IMG/VR virus record: IMGVR_UViG_3300020195_000154
Location: 1-26,048 of that record
DNA length: 26,048 bases
DNA from: a virus
Direction: 5' to 3' (one strand)
Shown in pieces: positions 13,287 through 21,176 of the stretch. The stretch's first letter is position 1, and every line of letters starts with the position of its first letter. The position numbers and the translations under genes were made by a program. The notes under the pieces were generated by a model. The model had not been told where the DNA came from and did no database searches. It worked only from the letters and a program-made list of their open reading frames with translations.

Positions 13287-15564
13287 CGTGCGACGCCTTC
13301 GCGCGGGCGAGCTCTGTCGCCTGCTCAACTCGACGCCGATGGGCGAGTGCCTCGGCGAGCGGCAGTTGCACCGCCATCGAACCCGCGCAGGACTCCGCAT
13401 CGGTGCCGACGGCGATTCGAACCGCGTGAACCTGCTCCGCTACGTCGCGTGGCTCTTCGACCAGCGGCATGCGCCCGAGCAGGCGTCTGACGCGAGCGGC
13501 GTCCCGGGCTACGACGCCCACCGCGAGCGAAGCCGCCTCCGCAACGCGCTGCTCTCGGTCTCCGGCCGCGACATCGGCGAGATGCCGGGCGTCCAGGACC
13601 CGGTGCGGCGTGCGAGGTGCGAGCGGAACTTCCGGGCCTTCTGCGAGACGTACCTTCCGTTGACGTTTCACCTCAAGTGGTCCGACGACCACCTCAAGGT
13701 CATCGCCAAGATCGAGACCGCCGTGCTCGAGGGCGGACTCTTCGCGATGGCGATGCCGCGCGGGAGCGGCAAGACCTCCCTCTGCGAGACGGCCTGTCTT
13801 TGGGCGATGCTCTTCGGTCACCGTGAGTTCGTCGCCCTGATCGGCAGCGACGAGGACCACGCGGCGAGCATGCTCGACTCGATCAAGGCCGAGCTTGAGA
13901 ACAGCGAGCCGCTCCTCGCAGACTTCCCCGAGGTCTGCTTCCCGATCCGCCGCCTCGAGGGAATCCATCAGCGGGCGGCGGGCCAGCTCCACAACGGGAG
14001 GCAGACGCACATCGGTTGGACGGCACGGGAGATCGTGCTTCCCTCGATCAACGGATCACGCGGGTCGGGCGCGATCATCCGCGTCGCGGGGATCACCGGG
14101 CGGGTGCGCGGGATGAAGTACAAGCGCCCGGACGGCGCTGCGGTGCGCCCCTCGCTCGTCCTGATCGACGATCCGCAGACCGACGAGTCGGCGCGGAGCC
14201 CATCGCAGTGCGAGACTCGCGAACGCATCCTCTCGGGCGCGATCCTCGGGCTTGCAGGGCCGGGCAAGAAGATCGCGGGACTGATGACGCTGACCGTCGT
14301 GCGGCCCGAAGACCTGGCCGATCGCCTGCTCGACCGCGACAAGCATCCGCAGTGGCAGGGCGAGCGGACGAAGATGATCTACTCGTTCCCGACCAACGAG
14401 GCGCTGTGGGCGCGCTACGCGGAGCTTCGCGCGACGGGTCTTCGCGCGGACGCGGGACTTGCCTCAGCGACGGCGTTCTACCGGGACAACCAGTCCGCGA
14501 TGGACGAAGGCGCGAACGTCGCATGGACGGAACGCTTCAACCATGACGAGGCCTCCGCCGTCCAGCACGCGATGAACCTCCGGCTCCAGGGCGAGCAGGC
14601 GTTCTGGGCCGAGTACCAGAACGCGCCGCTGCCGGAAGCGAACCTCGTCGACGACGAGCTGCTCACCGCTGACCAGATTGCGGCGAAGGTGAACGGCCAG
14701 GCGCGGCGCGAGGTGCCGATTGGCTGCACGCGTCTCACGATGTTCATCGACGTGCAGGGGAAGGCGCTCTTCTGGCTCGTCGCCGCGTGGGAGGACGACT
14801 TCACCGGCTACCTGATCGACTACGGCACCGAACCTGATCAGAAGGCGCCCGGTGGATACTTCACGCTGCGCGACGCGAAGCACACCTTGGCCGACGCGTC
14901 GTCGCGCGCGGGACTCGAAGGCGCGGTCTACGCGGGACTCGAGCGGCTGATCGAGGCGACGGTCGGGCGCGAGTGGCGTCGCGACGACGGCGCGATGGTG
15001 CGCATCGATCGATGCCTGATCGACGCGAACTGGGGCTCGTCGACGGATGTCGTCTACCAGTTCTGCCGCCAGTCGAACCATGCCGGGATCGTGATGCCAA
15101 GCCACGGCCGGTACGTCGGCGCGTCGAGCATCCCGTTCAGCGAGTACCGCCGGAAGCGCGGTGATCGCGTGGGCCTCAACTGGCGCGTGCCGACGATCAC
15201 GGGTCGGCGGTCGGTGCGGCACGTCGTCTTCGACACGAACTTCTGGAAGAGCTTCGTCCACGCGCGGCTCGCGGTCCCGATGGGCGATCCCGGATGCCTC
15301 TCGCTCCACGGCCGCTCGCCGGGGACACACCGTCTGATCGCCGACCACATGCTCGCCGAATACCGGGTCAAGACGCAGGGTCGCGGTCGCACCGTCGACG
15401 AGTGGAAGCTCCGAGTCGACGGGCTCGACAACCACTGGTTCGACTGCGCGGTCGGCGCGTCGGTCGCAGCCTCGATGGAGGGTGCGGTGCTCTTCGGCAC
15501 CGGGGAGTCGATGGCTGCCAGCCGTCCTCGCATCAAGCTGTCAGCGCTGCGGAGGGGTCGATGA
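13276..15564 (+). CDS. Terminase large subunit (packaging ATPase/nuclease) with extra N-terminal DNA-binding module
   Basis: A 762-residue protein, longer than most large terminases. Residues ~1-65 repeat the Nu1-like module of the preceding gene. The ATPase has Walker A PRGSGKT (161-167) and Walker B LIDDPQ (Asp298-Asp299). The RNase-H-fold nuclease shows acidic residues Asp492 (MFIDVQGK), Asp583 (CLIDANWG) and Asp723 (WFDCAVG). It would cut concatemeric phage DNA and drive it into the prohead through the portal. GTG 13276 is chosen because it overlaps the previous stop; frames open further upstream are shadows. The large downstream region (~600-760) is complete, and the stop overlaps the next ATG. 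Confidence 0.92.
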   Translation: MATDVRRLRAGELCRLLNSTPMGECLGERQLHRHRTRAGLRIGADGDSNRVNLLRYVAWLFDQRHAPEQASDASGVPGYDAHRERSRLRNALLSVSGRDIGEMPGVQDPVRRARCERNFRAFCETYLPLTFHLKWSDDHLKVIAKIETAVLEGGLFAMAMPRGSGKTSLCETACLWAMLFGHREFVALIGSDEDHAASMLDSIKAELENSEPLLADFPEVCFPIRRLEGIHQRAAGQLHNGRQTHIGWTAREIVLPSINGSRGSGAIIRVAGITGRVRGMKYKRPDGAAVRPSLVLIDDPQTDESARSPSQCETRERILSGAILGLAGPGKKIAGLMTLTVVRPEDLADRLLDRDKHPQWQGERTKMIYSFPTNEALWARYAELRATGLRADAGLASATAFYRDNQSAMDEGANVAWTERFNHDEASAVQHAMNLRLQGEQAFWAEYQNAPLPEANLVDDELLTADQIAAKVNGQARREVPIGCTRLTMFIDVQGKALFWLVAAWEDDFTGYLIDYGTEPDQKAPGGYFTLRDAKHTLADASSRAGLEGAVYAGLERLIEATVGREWRRDDGAMVRIDRCLIDANWGSSTDVVYQFCRQSNHAGIVMPSHGRYVGASSIPFSEYRRKRGDRVGLNWRVPTITGRRSVRHVVFDTNFWKSFVHARLAVPMGDPGCLSLHGRSPGTHRLIADHMLAEYRVKTQGRGRTVDEWKLRVDGLDNHWFDCAVGASVAASMEGAVLFGTGESMAASRPRIKLSALRRGR

Positions 15565-15740
15565 AGCCGAGCGAGCCGAAGCGGCCTGCGAACGACGATC
15601 GCGGCATCCGGTGCCCGGCGTGCGGGTGCGGCCACTGGCGGGTCGTCTACACCCGGCCATCGTCTGGCAGCCGACTCGTTCGTCGCCGCGAGTGCCGTCA
15701 CTGCGGAAAGCGGATCGTCACCTACGAGCGGGCCGCGTGA
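15561..15740 (+). CDS. NrdR-type zinc-ribbon mini-protein without ATP-cone
   Basis: A 59-residue protein whose ATG overlaps the terminase stop (ATGA). A four-cysteine ribbon, CPAC (Cys18, Cys21) and CRHC (Cys45, Cys48), surrounds a basic strand (VYTRPSSGSRLVRRRE) and ends KRIVTYER. This closely follows the N-terminal zinc ribbon of the NrdR repressor (CPxC...SRxxxxxxxIRRRRxCxxCgkRFTTyE), but the ATP-cone domain (~100 residues) is absent. It probably binds DNA or RNA. It could regulate phage late genes, act like an Ogr-type activator, or interfere with host nucleotide-reductase control; only the fold is supported. Confidence 0.75.
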   Translation: MKPSEPKRPANDDRGIRCPACGCGHWRVVYTRPSSGSRLVRRRECRHCGKRIVTYERAA

Positions 15741-15800
15741 GTCGCGGCAGCCTCGGGTGAGGTCCGGATGTCCATATGCGTAACGATCTCGATCCCGCGA

Positions 15801-15812
15801 GCACTCAAGTGC
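15801..15812. promoter_or_regulatory. Short palindrome in the head-gene leader
   Basis: Sequence gcactcaagtgc is an inverted repeat of 5-bp arms around 2 bases in the 137-base gap before the gene at 15878, 14 bases upstream of the shared leader motif. It is a plausible operator half-site pair; nothing more supports it. Confidence 0.25.
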
Positions 15813-15825
15813 GCAGCCCGGCTTG

Positions 15826-15860
15826 CGACGGCATAGCTCCCCCATAGCGGCACATCTCGC
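15826..15860 (+). promoter_or_regulatory. Leader motif shared with the replication-operon leader (copy B)
   Basis: Starts with cgacggcatag, then a run of five C, then gcgg and tctcgc, as at 201-236. It ends 17 bases before the GTG at 15878. A hairpin (gcggc/gccgc) can form at 15847-15863, in the same place as the different hairpin of copy A. That the pairing is kept while the sequence differs hints at an RNA element. The gap otherwise holds no gene. Confidence 0.35.
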
Positions 15861-15877
15861 CGCCATTTGGAGCCGCC

Positions 15878-16075
15878 GTGGCCGAGGACCTCGAACAGAC
15901 CATCCGCGACAACGCCTCCGGCCCCGCCAAGGCGTCCAACGAGACCGGCTCGGTCGAGCAGCACCCGCTGCGCGACCAGATCGAGGCCGATCGCTATCTC
16001 GCGTCGAAGGACGCTGCGGCGAATCCGCGCAAGGCGCTGCGCTTCACGAAGCTCGTTCCTCCGGGGGCGTGCTGA
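15878..16075 (+). CDS. Small gpW-position protein between terminase and portal
   Basis: A 65-residue protein starting at GTG 15878 after a ggag site. It runs MAEDLEQTIRDNASGPAKAS, then SVEQHPLRDQIEADRYLASK, and ends LRFTKLVPPGAC. Lambda-like phages place a small head-tail joining protein (gpW) exactly here. Similar ~65-residue proteins ending in a 'GLRFTKLVPPG' motif are, from memory, common next to lambda-type portals. Its stop overlaps the portal ATG (TGATG). Function is inferred from position; the sequence alone does not prove a gpW fold. Confidence 0.75.
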   Translation: MAEDLEQTIRDNASGPAKASNETGSVEQHPLRDQIEADRYLASKDAAANPRKALRFTKLVPPGAC

Positions 16076-17556
16076 TGGGCCTCCTGTCAACGATCTTCGG
16101 GCGACGCCCGGCAGCGACTACGCCCCGACGCACAGGCAGTCGGCGTCCGGTTCTCCGCGCCGGCTTCGATGCTGCGAAGACCACCGACGACAACCGACGC
16201 CACTGGGCCGAGGCCGATCACCTCTCCGCCGACGCCGCAGCGACGCCCGAGATCCGGCGCATCCTCCGTGCCCGCGCCCGCTACGAGGCCGCGAACAACT
16301 CCTACGCCAAGGGCATCGTCTCGACGCTCGCCAACGACTGCGTCGGCACCGGGCCGCGCCTTCAGGTCCTCACCGACGACCCCGACGCGAACGCCGCCAT
16401 CGAGGCGGAGTTCGCTGCATGGGCAAAGGCGGTCGACCTTCCCGGCAAGCTTCGCACGATGCGGATGGCGAAGGCCGTCGACGGCGAGGCCTTCGCGCTT
16501 CTGACGACCAACCCCGAGATCGCGAGCGCGGTCCTCCTCGACCTGCGCCTCATCGAGGCCGATCAGGTCGCGACGCCGACCATGCGGCTCGCGTCCTTCC
16601 TCGGTGATCGCGACGTCGACGGCATCGAGTTCGACTCCTTCGGGAACCCGACCTTCTACCACGTCCTCCGTGCTCATCCGGGCTCCGCGTTCGGCATCCC
16701 ATCGCTCGAGTACGACCGCGTGCCCGCTGCGGGCATGCTTCACATCCACCGTGTCGAGCGCCCCGGGCAGTCGCGCGGCGTGCCCGAGATCACTCCGGCG
16801 CTGCCGCTCTTCGCTCAGCTCCGACGTTTCACGCTCGCGGTGCTCGGAGCTGCCGAGACCGCCGCAGACTTCGCGGGGATCCTCTACACCGACGCACCGG
16901 CTGCGGGCGAGGCCGACTCGATCGAGCCGATGGACACGGTCGAGCTTGAGAGCCGCGCCCTCGTCACCATGCCCGCGGGCTGGAAGATGGGCCAGGTCGA
17001 CGCGAAGCAGCCCTCGACGACTTACGGCGAGTTCAAGCGCGAGATCCTCAACGAGATCGCGCGCTGCCTGAACATGCCGTTCAACGTCGCGGCGGGCAAC
17101 AGCGCCTCGTACAACTACGCCTCCGGTCGCCTCGACCACCAGACCTACTTCAAGGCGATCCGCGTCGAGCGCAGCGAGTTCGAGTGCCGCGTGCTCGACC
17201 GCATCCTGAACGAGTGGCTGCGCGAGGCGACCCGCGCGCTCGGCATTCTTCCCGCCCGTGGGGGGCTGCGCGACGCGATGACCGTGCCACACGCGTGGTT
17301 CTGGGATGGCCACGAGCACGTGGATCCCCTGAAGGAAGCCACCGCGCAGTCGACCCGACTCGCATCGCACACGACGACCCTCGCCGCCGAGTACGCCCGT
17401 CAGGGACTCGACTGGGAGGACCAGATCCGCCAGCGCGCGAAGGAGATCGAGCTCATGGACGAGCTCGGCCTCATCGCGCCTGCGGTCACCACGAACAACC
17501 AGACCGCCGTCATGGAGGACGATGATGCCCCACCGAACACCCCCCAGCGCAACTGA
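16075..17556 (+). CDS. Portal protein, lambda family
   Basis: A 493-residue protein from ATG 16075. The conserved lambda-type portal (Phage_portal_2) core is visible: RARYEAANNSYAKGIVSTLA, then NDCVGTGPRLQV, the stem/crown region GRLDHQTYFKAIRVERSEFE with EILNEIARCLNMPFNVAAG and a C-terminal helical region (HEHVDPLKEATAQ). Portals form the 12-mer ring at the capsid vertex through which the terminase pumps DNA and to which the neck attaches. The extreme N-terminus is basic; the C-terminus is acidic and disordered. Its last 35 bases overlap the protease-capsid gene. Confidence 0.92.
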   Translation: MGLLSTIFGRRPAATTPRRTGSRRPVLRAGFDAAKTTDDNRRHWAEADHLSADAAATPEIRRILRARARYEAANNSYAKGIVSTLANDCVGTGPRLQVLTDDPDANAAIEAEFAAWAKAVDLPGKLRTMRMAKAVDGEAFALLTTNPEIASAVLLDLRLIEADQVATPTMRLASFLGDRDVDGIEFDSFGNPTFYHVLRAHPGSAFGIPSLEYDRVPAAGMLHIHRVERPGQSRGVPEITPALPLFAQLRRFTLAVLGAAETAADFAGILYTDAPAAGEADSIEPMDTVELESRALVTMPAGWKMGQVDAKQPSTTYGEFKREILNEIARCLNMPFNVAAGNSASYNYASGRLDHQTYFKAIRVERSEFECRVLDRILNEWLREATRALGILPARGGLRDAMTVPHAWFWDGHEHVDPLKEATAQSTRLASHTTTLAAEYARQGLDWEDQIRQRAKEIELMDELGLIAPAVTTNNQTAVMEDDDAPPNTPQRN

Positions 17557-19492
17557 ACTCCGCGCCGTGCGGATGAGCGCGCCGATCGAGCGATGGACCG
17601 ACATCGAGGCCCGAGCGGGCGACAGCGCCGAGGCCAAGTCCCTCCGCCGCTTCGAGATGGTGGCCTACACGGGCACCGCGATGGAGCTTGCGGGCTGGGA
17701 CGCGCCGGTCGTGATCGACCTGGCTGGACTCGCCATCCGTGGCACCGCGCGGCCGATCCTGAAGGATCACTCGCCGTCGATGATCGTCGGCCACACCGAA
17801 TCGGTCGGCGTCGAAGCCGGACGGCTTCGCGTTGCGGGTCTCGTCTCCGGTTCCGGCCGCGTCGCGGGCGAGATCGTCGAGTCGAGCAAGAACGGCTTCC
17901 CGTGGCAGGCAAGCGTCGGCGCGAAGGCGACTCGCGTCGAGTTCGTGAAGAAGGGCCAGTCCGCCTCGGCGAACGGCCGCATGTTCGAGGGACCGGTGCA
18001 CGTCGTGCGCGCGTCGACCCTCAGCGAGATCAGTTTCGTGGCCCTCGGCGCGGACGACGACACGTCGGCGCGCGTGGCCGCGATTGCGCCCGCCTCCGGT
18101 GGCGATGACAACGAGGACACCATGAGCACCGTCAACGACGACACCACCGACTCGCACGCCATCGCCGATCCGATCGCCGCGATGCGCACGCAAGCAGCAG
18201 CCGAGGTCAAGCGGCTCGCGGCGCTTCGAACGATCTGCGCCGGCCACTCCGACATCGAGGCGAAGGCCATCGTCGAGGGCTGGTCGACGGAGAAGGCGGA
18301 ACTCGCGGTCCTCCGCGCCGCACGCCCCGTGGCCGGTCCCTTCATCAACTCCGGTCGTCCGTCTCCCACCGCGAAGGTGCTCGAAGCTGCCGCCTGCCTT
18401 TCGGCCGGCGTCAGCGAGAAGCGTCTCCTCCGCGACTTCGGCGAGCAGACGCTTGATGCCGCGCACTCGATGCGCGCGATCGGCCTCAAGGACCTCGCCG
18501 CCAACTGTGCGCGGCTCGAAGGGAAGGACATCCCGCACGTCTTCGGCGACGGCACCGCGACCATCCAGGCGGCGTTCACCACGCTGTCGCTGCCGACGAT
18601 CCTCGAAGGCACGATGCAGCGGACGATGCTCGAGGCGTACGAAGCCGTGCCGCTCGTCGCATTTGACGTCTGCCGGGTCGGAAGCGTGAAGGACTTCCGC
18701 GAGGTGAGCCGCGTGCGACTCCTCGGCGCCGGCCGCTGGGAGCGTGTCGCGCAGGACGGCGAGCTCCAGAACGGCAAGGTCAGCGAGCAGACTTTCAAGA
18801 ATCAGGCCGAGACGCGTGGTCTCATGATCACGCTCACGCGGCAGGACATCATCAACGACGACCTCGGCGCCTTCCTTGATCTGCCCCGTCAGGTCGGCAT
18901 GGACGGCGCTGCGACGATCGACGACGAGTTCTTCCGGCTGCTCCTCTCGAATCCTTCGAGCTTCTTCTCGGTCGGCAACAGCAACTTCCTCTCGGGCGCG
19001 GACACCGCGTTCGGGGTCGACTCGCTGTCACTCGCACGGGCGACGTTCCAGAAGATCAAGATCGGACCCGGAAGCGAAGCGAAGGACCAGAAGCCGATCA
19101 ACATCCGCCCGACGCGGCTCCTTGTCCCGGTCGAGGTCGAGACCGACGCGCAGATCCTCCTCGGCTCGTCGCAGATCCAGCTCGACGGCTCGTCGGCAAA
19201 GACGAAGCTCCCGGTCGACAACCCGCACCGAGGCAAGTACGGCCTCTCCGTCGCGCCGCATCTGTCGGACACCTTCTACACCGGCAACAGCGCGAAGGCG
19301 TGGTACCTCTTCGCCGACCCGAAGCTCGTGGCGGCGTTCGAGATCGTCTTCCTGAACGGGAAGCAGCAGCCGACCATCGAGCGCACGCCGACTCCGGCGA
19401 ACACGCTCGGGGTCTCGTGGGCCGCGTACATCGACTTCGGCGTGCGGGAGCAAGATCCCCGCGGCGCGATCAAGGTCAAGGGCGAAGCGTAA
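17522..19492 (+). CDS. Prohead protease-major capsid protein fusion
   Basis: A 656-residue protein. Residues ~20-180 look like an HK97-type (U35) prohead serine protease: RPILKDHSP with His83 and FPWQASVGA with Ser131, spaced as in the family. Residues ~200-270 form a helical scaffold-like delta region (AAMRTQAAAEVKRLAALRTI). Residues ~270-656 form a major capsid protein of HK97 fold resembling Mu gpT (LMITLTRQDIINDDLGAFLDLPRQVG, LLVPVEVETDAQILLGSSQIQ, TPANTLGVSWAAYIDFGVRE). The protease would release the capsid domain during maturation. ATG 17522 lies 3 bases after GGAGG; the adjacent ATG at 17525 has better spacing and may be the true start. Confidence 0.9.
   Translation: MMPHRTPPSATELRAVRMSAPIERWTDIEARAGDSAEAKSLRRFEMVAYTGTAMELAGWDAPVVIDLAGLAIRGTARPILKDHSPSMIVGHTESVGVEAGRLRVAGLVSGSGRVAGEIVESSKNGFPWQASVGAKATRVEFVKKGQSASANGRMFEGPVHVVRASTLSEISFVALGADDDTSARVAAIAPASGGDDNEDTMSTVNDDTTDSHAIADPIAAMRTQAAAEVKRLAALRTICAGHSDIEAKAIVEGWSTEKAELAVLRAARPVAGPFINSGRPSPTAKVLEAAACLSAGVSEKRLLRDFGEQTLDAAHSMRAIGLKDLAANCARLEGKDIPHVFGDGTATIQAAFTTLSLPTILEGTMQRTMLEAYEAVPLVAFDVCRVGSVKDFREVSRVRLLGAGRWERVAQDGELQNGKVSEQTFKNQAETRGLMITLTRQDIINDDLGAFLDLPRQVGMDGAATIDDEFFRLLLSNPSSFFSVGNSNFLSGADTAFGVDSLSLARATFQKIKIGPGSEAKDQKPINIRPTRLLVPVEVETDAQILLGSSQIQLDGSSAKTKLPVDNPHRGKYGLSVAPHLSDTFYTGNSAKAWYLFADPKLVAAFEIVFLNGKQQPTIERTPTPANTLGVSWAAYIDFGVREQDPRGAIKVKGEA
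18122..19492 (+). other. Possible internal start giving capsid protein alone
   Basis: Within the fused frame an ATG at 18122 (MSTVNDDTTD) follows a gagga site four bases upstream, exactly at the protease-to-scaffold junction. Use of this start would yield a 456-residue scaffold/capsid protein without the protease, giving the high capsid:protease ratio virions need (compare lambda C/Nu3). The ribosome-binding site is suggestive, not decisive. Confidence 0.45.
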
Positions 19493-19539
19493 GCCGTCGC
19501 CACTCCGCAACTCCTCACTTCTCCGGAGGCAGCTTTCCC

Positions 19540-20115
19540 ATGCACCCGACAGTCGTCATCAAGCAGACCCCGGTCGGACTCGATGTCCAGATCGACTATC
19601 CGGCGCTCCCCGACGGCGGCGAGCGTCCACCGGTCGTCCAGTCGATCGGCCCGCTCGTCCTCTCGAAGTCGGCGCGTTCGAGCGTCCTCAGCGTCGACGC
19701 GGAGATCCCGCCCGAGATCCCCGGCGAGATCGCGGTCGAGTCGATGCAGCTCATGGTCGGCCATCCCTGCGACCGGAACCTCGACGGCACGGTTGACGCG
19801 GCGGACCTCGGCATGCTGCTGGCGGACTCGGACGTCGACGGCGCGGCCATCGGCCGCCTGCTCGGCGCCTGGAACGAGCGCACCGTACCGACGCTCGTCG
19901 CCCGCTCACCATCTGTCCCCAGGATGGGCGGCACCGGCGGCGGCAAGTTCAAGCTCACGGTCACGGGCTCCGACCCGGTGATCGCCGACACCGACGGCTG
20001 GGTGTTCGTCACCCACCGGATCACGCTCCCACCGAACACGCCCGCGAAGGTGCGATGGCTCCTTCCGCTTGCGCCCGCCTCTTCCCCCTCGAATCCCGCG
20101 ATCAAGGAGTCCTGA
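19540..20115 (+). CDS. Virion-associated protein with dockerin-type Ca-binding loop
   Basis: A 191-residue protein from ATG 19540, well served by ccggaggc. The first ~70 residues are beta-rich (VVIKQTPVGLDVQIDYPALP...SIGPLVLSKSARSS). Residues 78-89 are a perfect 12-residue EF-hand/dockerin loop (D-x-N-x-D-G-x-V-D-x-x-D, in DRNLDGTVDAADLGMLL), followed by a degenerate second repeat (DSDVDGAAIGRLLGAWN). Residues ~120-191 are beta-rich again (GKFKLTVTGSDPV, WVFVTHRITLPPNT). It lies between the capsid gene and a DUF2190 decoration-type gene, so it may be a capsid decoration or accessory protein with a calcium-binding module. Dockerin loops of this type are common in planctomycete proteins. Confidence 0.75.
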   Translation: MHPTVVIKQTPVGLDVQIDYPALPDGGERPPVVQSIGPLVLSKSARSSVLSVDAEIPPEIPGEIAVESMQLMVGHPCDRNLDGTVDAADLGMLLADSDVDGAAIGRLLGAWNERTVPTLVARSPSVPRMGGTGGGKFKLTVTGSDPVIADTDGWVFVTHRITLPPNTPAKVRWLLPLAPASSPSNPAIKES

Positions 20116-20118
20116 CCC

Positions 20119-20448
20119 ATGGCTCGTCTCGTTCATGAAGGCAACTCGATCGACTACACGCCCGGCAGCGACACCGCCGCAGGTGCGGTCGTCGTCCAAG
20201 GCGAACTCGTCGGCGTCACCGCCCGCGACATCAAGGCGAACAAGCTCGGAGCGCTCGCCGTCGCTGGCGTCTTCGAGTTCCCGAAGGCGACAGGCGGCAG
20301 CACGGCCATCGCGGCCGGGGCGCTCTGCTACTGGAACGCCGGGGCGTCACAGGCAACGACCACCTCCGCTGGCAACAAGCTCATCGGCAAGTGCGTGAAG
20401 GCGGCCGTCGACGCTGACGCGGTCGTCCGCATCCGTCTCTCGCAGTGA
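20119..20448 (+). CDS. DUF2190-type capsid stabilising/decoration protein
   Basis: A 109-residue protein from ATG 20119, after aaggag. It fits DUF2190: an N-terminal HEGNSIDYTPGSDTAAGAVVVQGELVGV segment, a Gly/Ala-rich middle (GVFEFPKATGGSTAIAAGALCYWN) and a C-terminal AVDADAVVRIRLSQ, giving a small beta-sandwich. Family members sit directly after the capsid gene in many phages and are thought to decorate or stabilise the capsid. The position here, after the dockerin protein, agrees. It is sometimes wrongly labelled a recombinase in databases. Confidence 0.85.
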   Translation: MARLVHEGNSIDYTPGSDTAAGAVVVQGELVGVTARDIKANKLGALAVAGVFEFPKATGGSTAIAAGALCYWNAGASQATTTSAGNKLIGKCVKAAVDADAVVRIRLSQ

Positions 20449-20461
20449 GAGTGACCTCTTC

Positions 20462-20833
20462 ATGCCCGACCTCATCGCCAACGGAGCCGCATGGCTCGCC
20501 GACCAGCGGAAGGCGCATCTCTCGAAGGAGATCGCCTACGTCACAGTCGCGACCAGCGTCACCGTGCTCGCGACCATCGGGAAGACCGAGTTCGAGGTCG
20601 TCGGCGAGGGCGGCGTGATGGAACGCATCGAGTCGCGCGACTTCCTCGTCGCGACTGCTGACCTGATGCAAGCGCCTGAACGCGGCGACCAGATCCGCGA
20701 GACGGTCGGCCCGACCGTCTTCGTCTTCGAGGTGATGGCACCCGTCCAGAGTGCTCCCCCGTGGCGATGGGCCGACGCCCAGCGCACCGCCTACCGCATC
20801 CACACCCGACTCGTCTCCAAGGAGAACGCATGA
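20462..20833 (+). CDS. Head-tail connector candidate
   Basis: A 123-residue protein from ATG 20462. It has a helical N-terminus (LIANGAAWLADQRKAHLSKE) and a beta-rich rest (ITYVTVATSVTVLATIGKTEFEVV-like strands, GDQIRETVGPTVFVFEVMAP, ending AYRIHTRLVSKENA). Small beta-barrel proteins of this length, one or two genes after the capsid protein, are commonly head-completion or head-tail joining proteins. No motif is decisive, so the call rests on position and secondary structure. The Shine-Dalgarno is weak and the stop overlaps the next ATG (ATGA). Confidence 0.6.
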   Translation: MPDLIANGAAWLADQRKAHLSKEIAYVTVATSVTVLATIGKTEFEVVGEGGVMERIESRDFLVATADLMQAPERGDQIRETVGPTVFVFEVMAPVQSAPPWRWADAQRTAYRIHTRLVSKENA

Positions 20834-21174
20834 CCGAAAGCACCTTCATGCTCGAACTGATCAGCTGGTTCCAGCTCATGGCCCTTGTCTGCGGCCTCGT
20901 CGCCGTGTTCGCCTATCTCGGCGAGCGGAACGGCCAGATCGACCAGAACGCACGCGCCATCGGCAAGCTGACCTCCGCCGTCGACGACCTCGTCAAGTCC
21001 CAGGCGACGATGAACGCGTCCATCACGAGCGAACAGCGTGCCATCGAAGGTGTGATCCGCCGTCTCGACGACGTCGTGCGTCGGCTCGAGGAGAGAGAGG
21101 ACGCATCGGGGCGCCCAACGCGTCGACGACACGACGACGGTCCGGCGGTCGCATGCGAAGCGGAGGACCGCTGA
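20830..21174 (+). CDS. Small membrane protein with coiled coil
   Basis: A 114-residue protein from ATG 20830, four-base overlap with the preceding stop and a strong ggagaacgc site. A single transmembrane helix occupies residues ~10-30 (LISWFQLMALVCGLVAVFAY). A long heptad-like helix follows (IDQNARAIGKLTSAVDDLVK, then QRAIEGVIRRLDDVVRRLEE), and a basic hydrophilic tail ends it. It is unusual among head-tail genes. Possibilities are a holin-like or lysis-regulating protein, a superinfection-exclusion factor, or a scaffold at the inner membrane. No signal peptidase site is clear. I cannot assign a family. Confidence 0.65.
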   Translation: MTESTFMLELISWFQLMALVCGLVAVFAYLGERNGQIDQNARAIGKLTSAVDDLVKSQATMNASITSEQRAIEGVIRRLDDVVRRLEEREDASGRPTRRRHDDGPAVACEAEDR

Positions 21175-21176
21175 CC

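Noticed and set aside
13417-13430. tRNA T-arm-like sequence (gattcgaacc) within the terminase gene
   Set aside because: No acceptor or anticodon stems around it; it lies inside a solid coding region.
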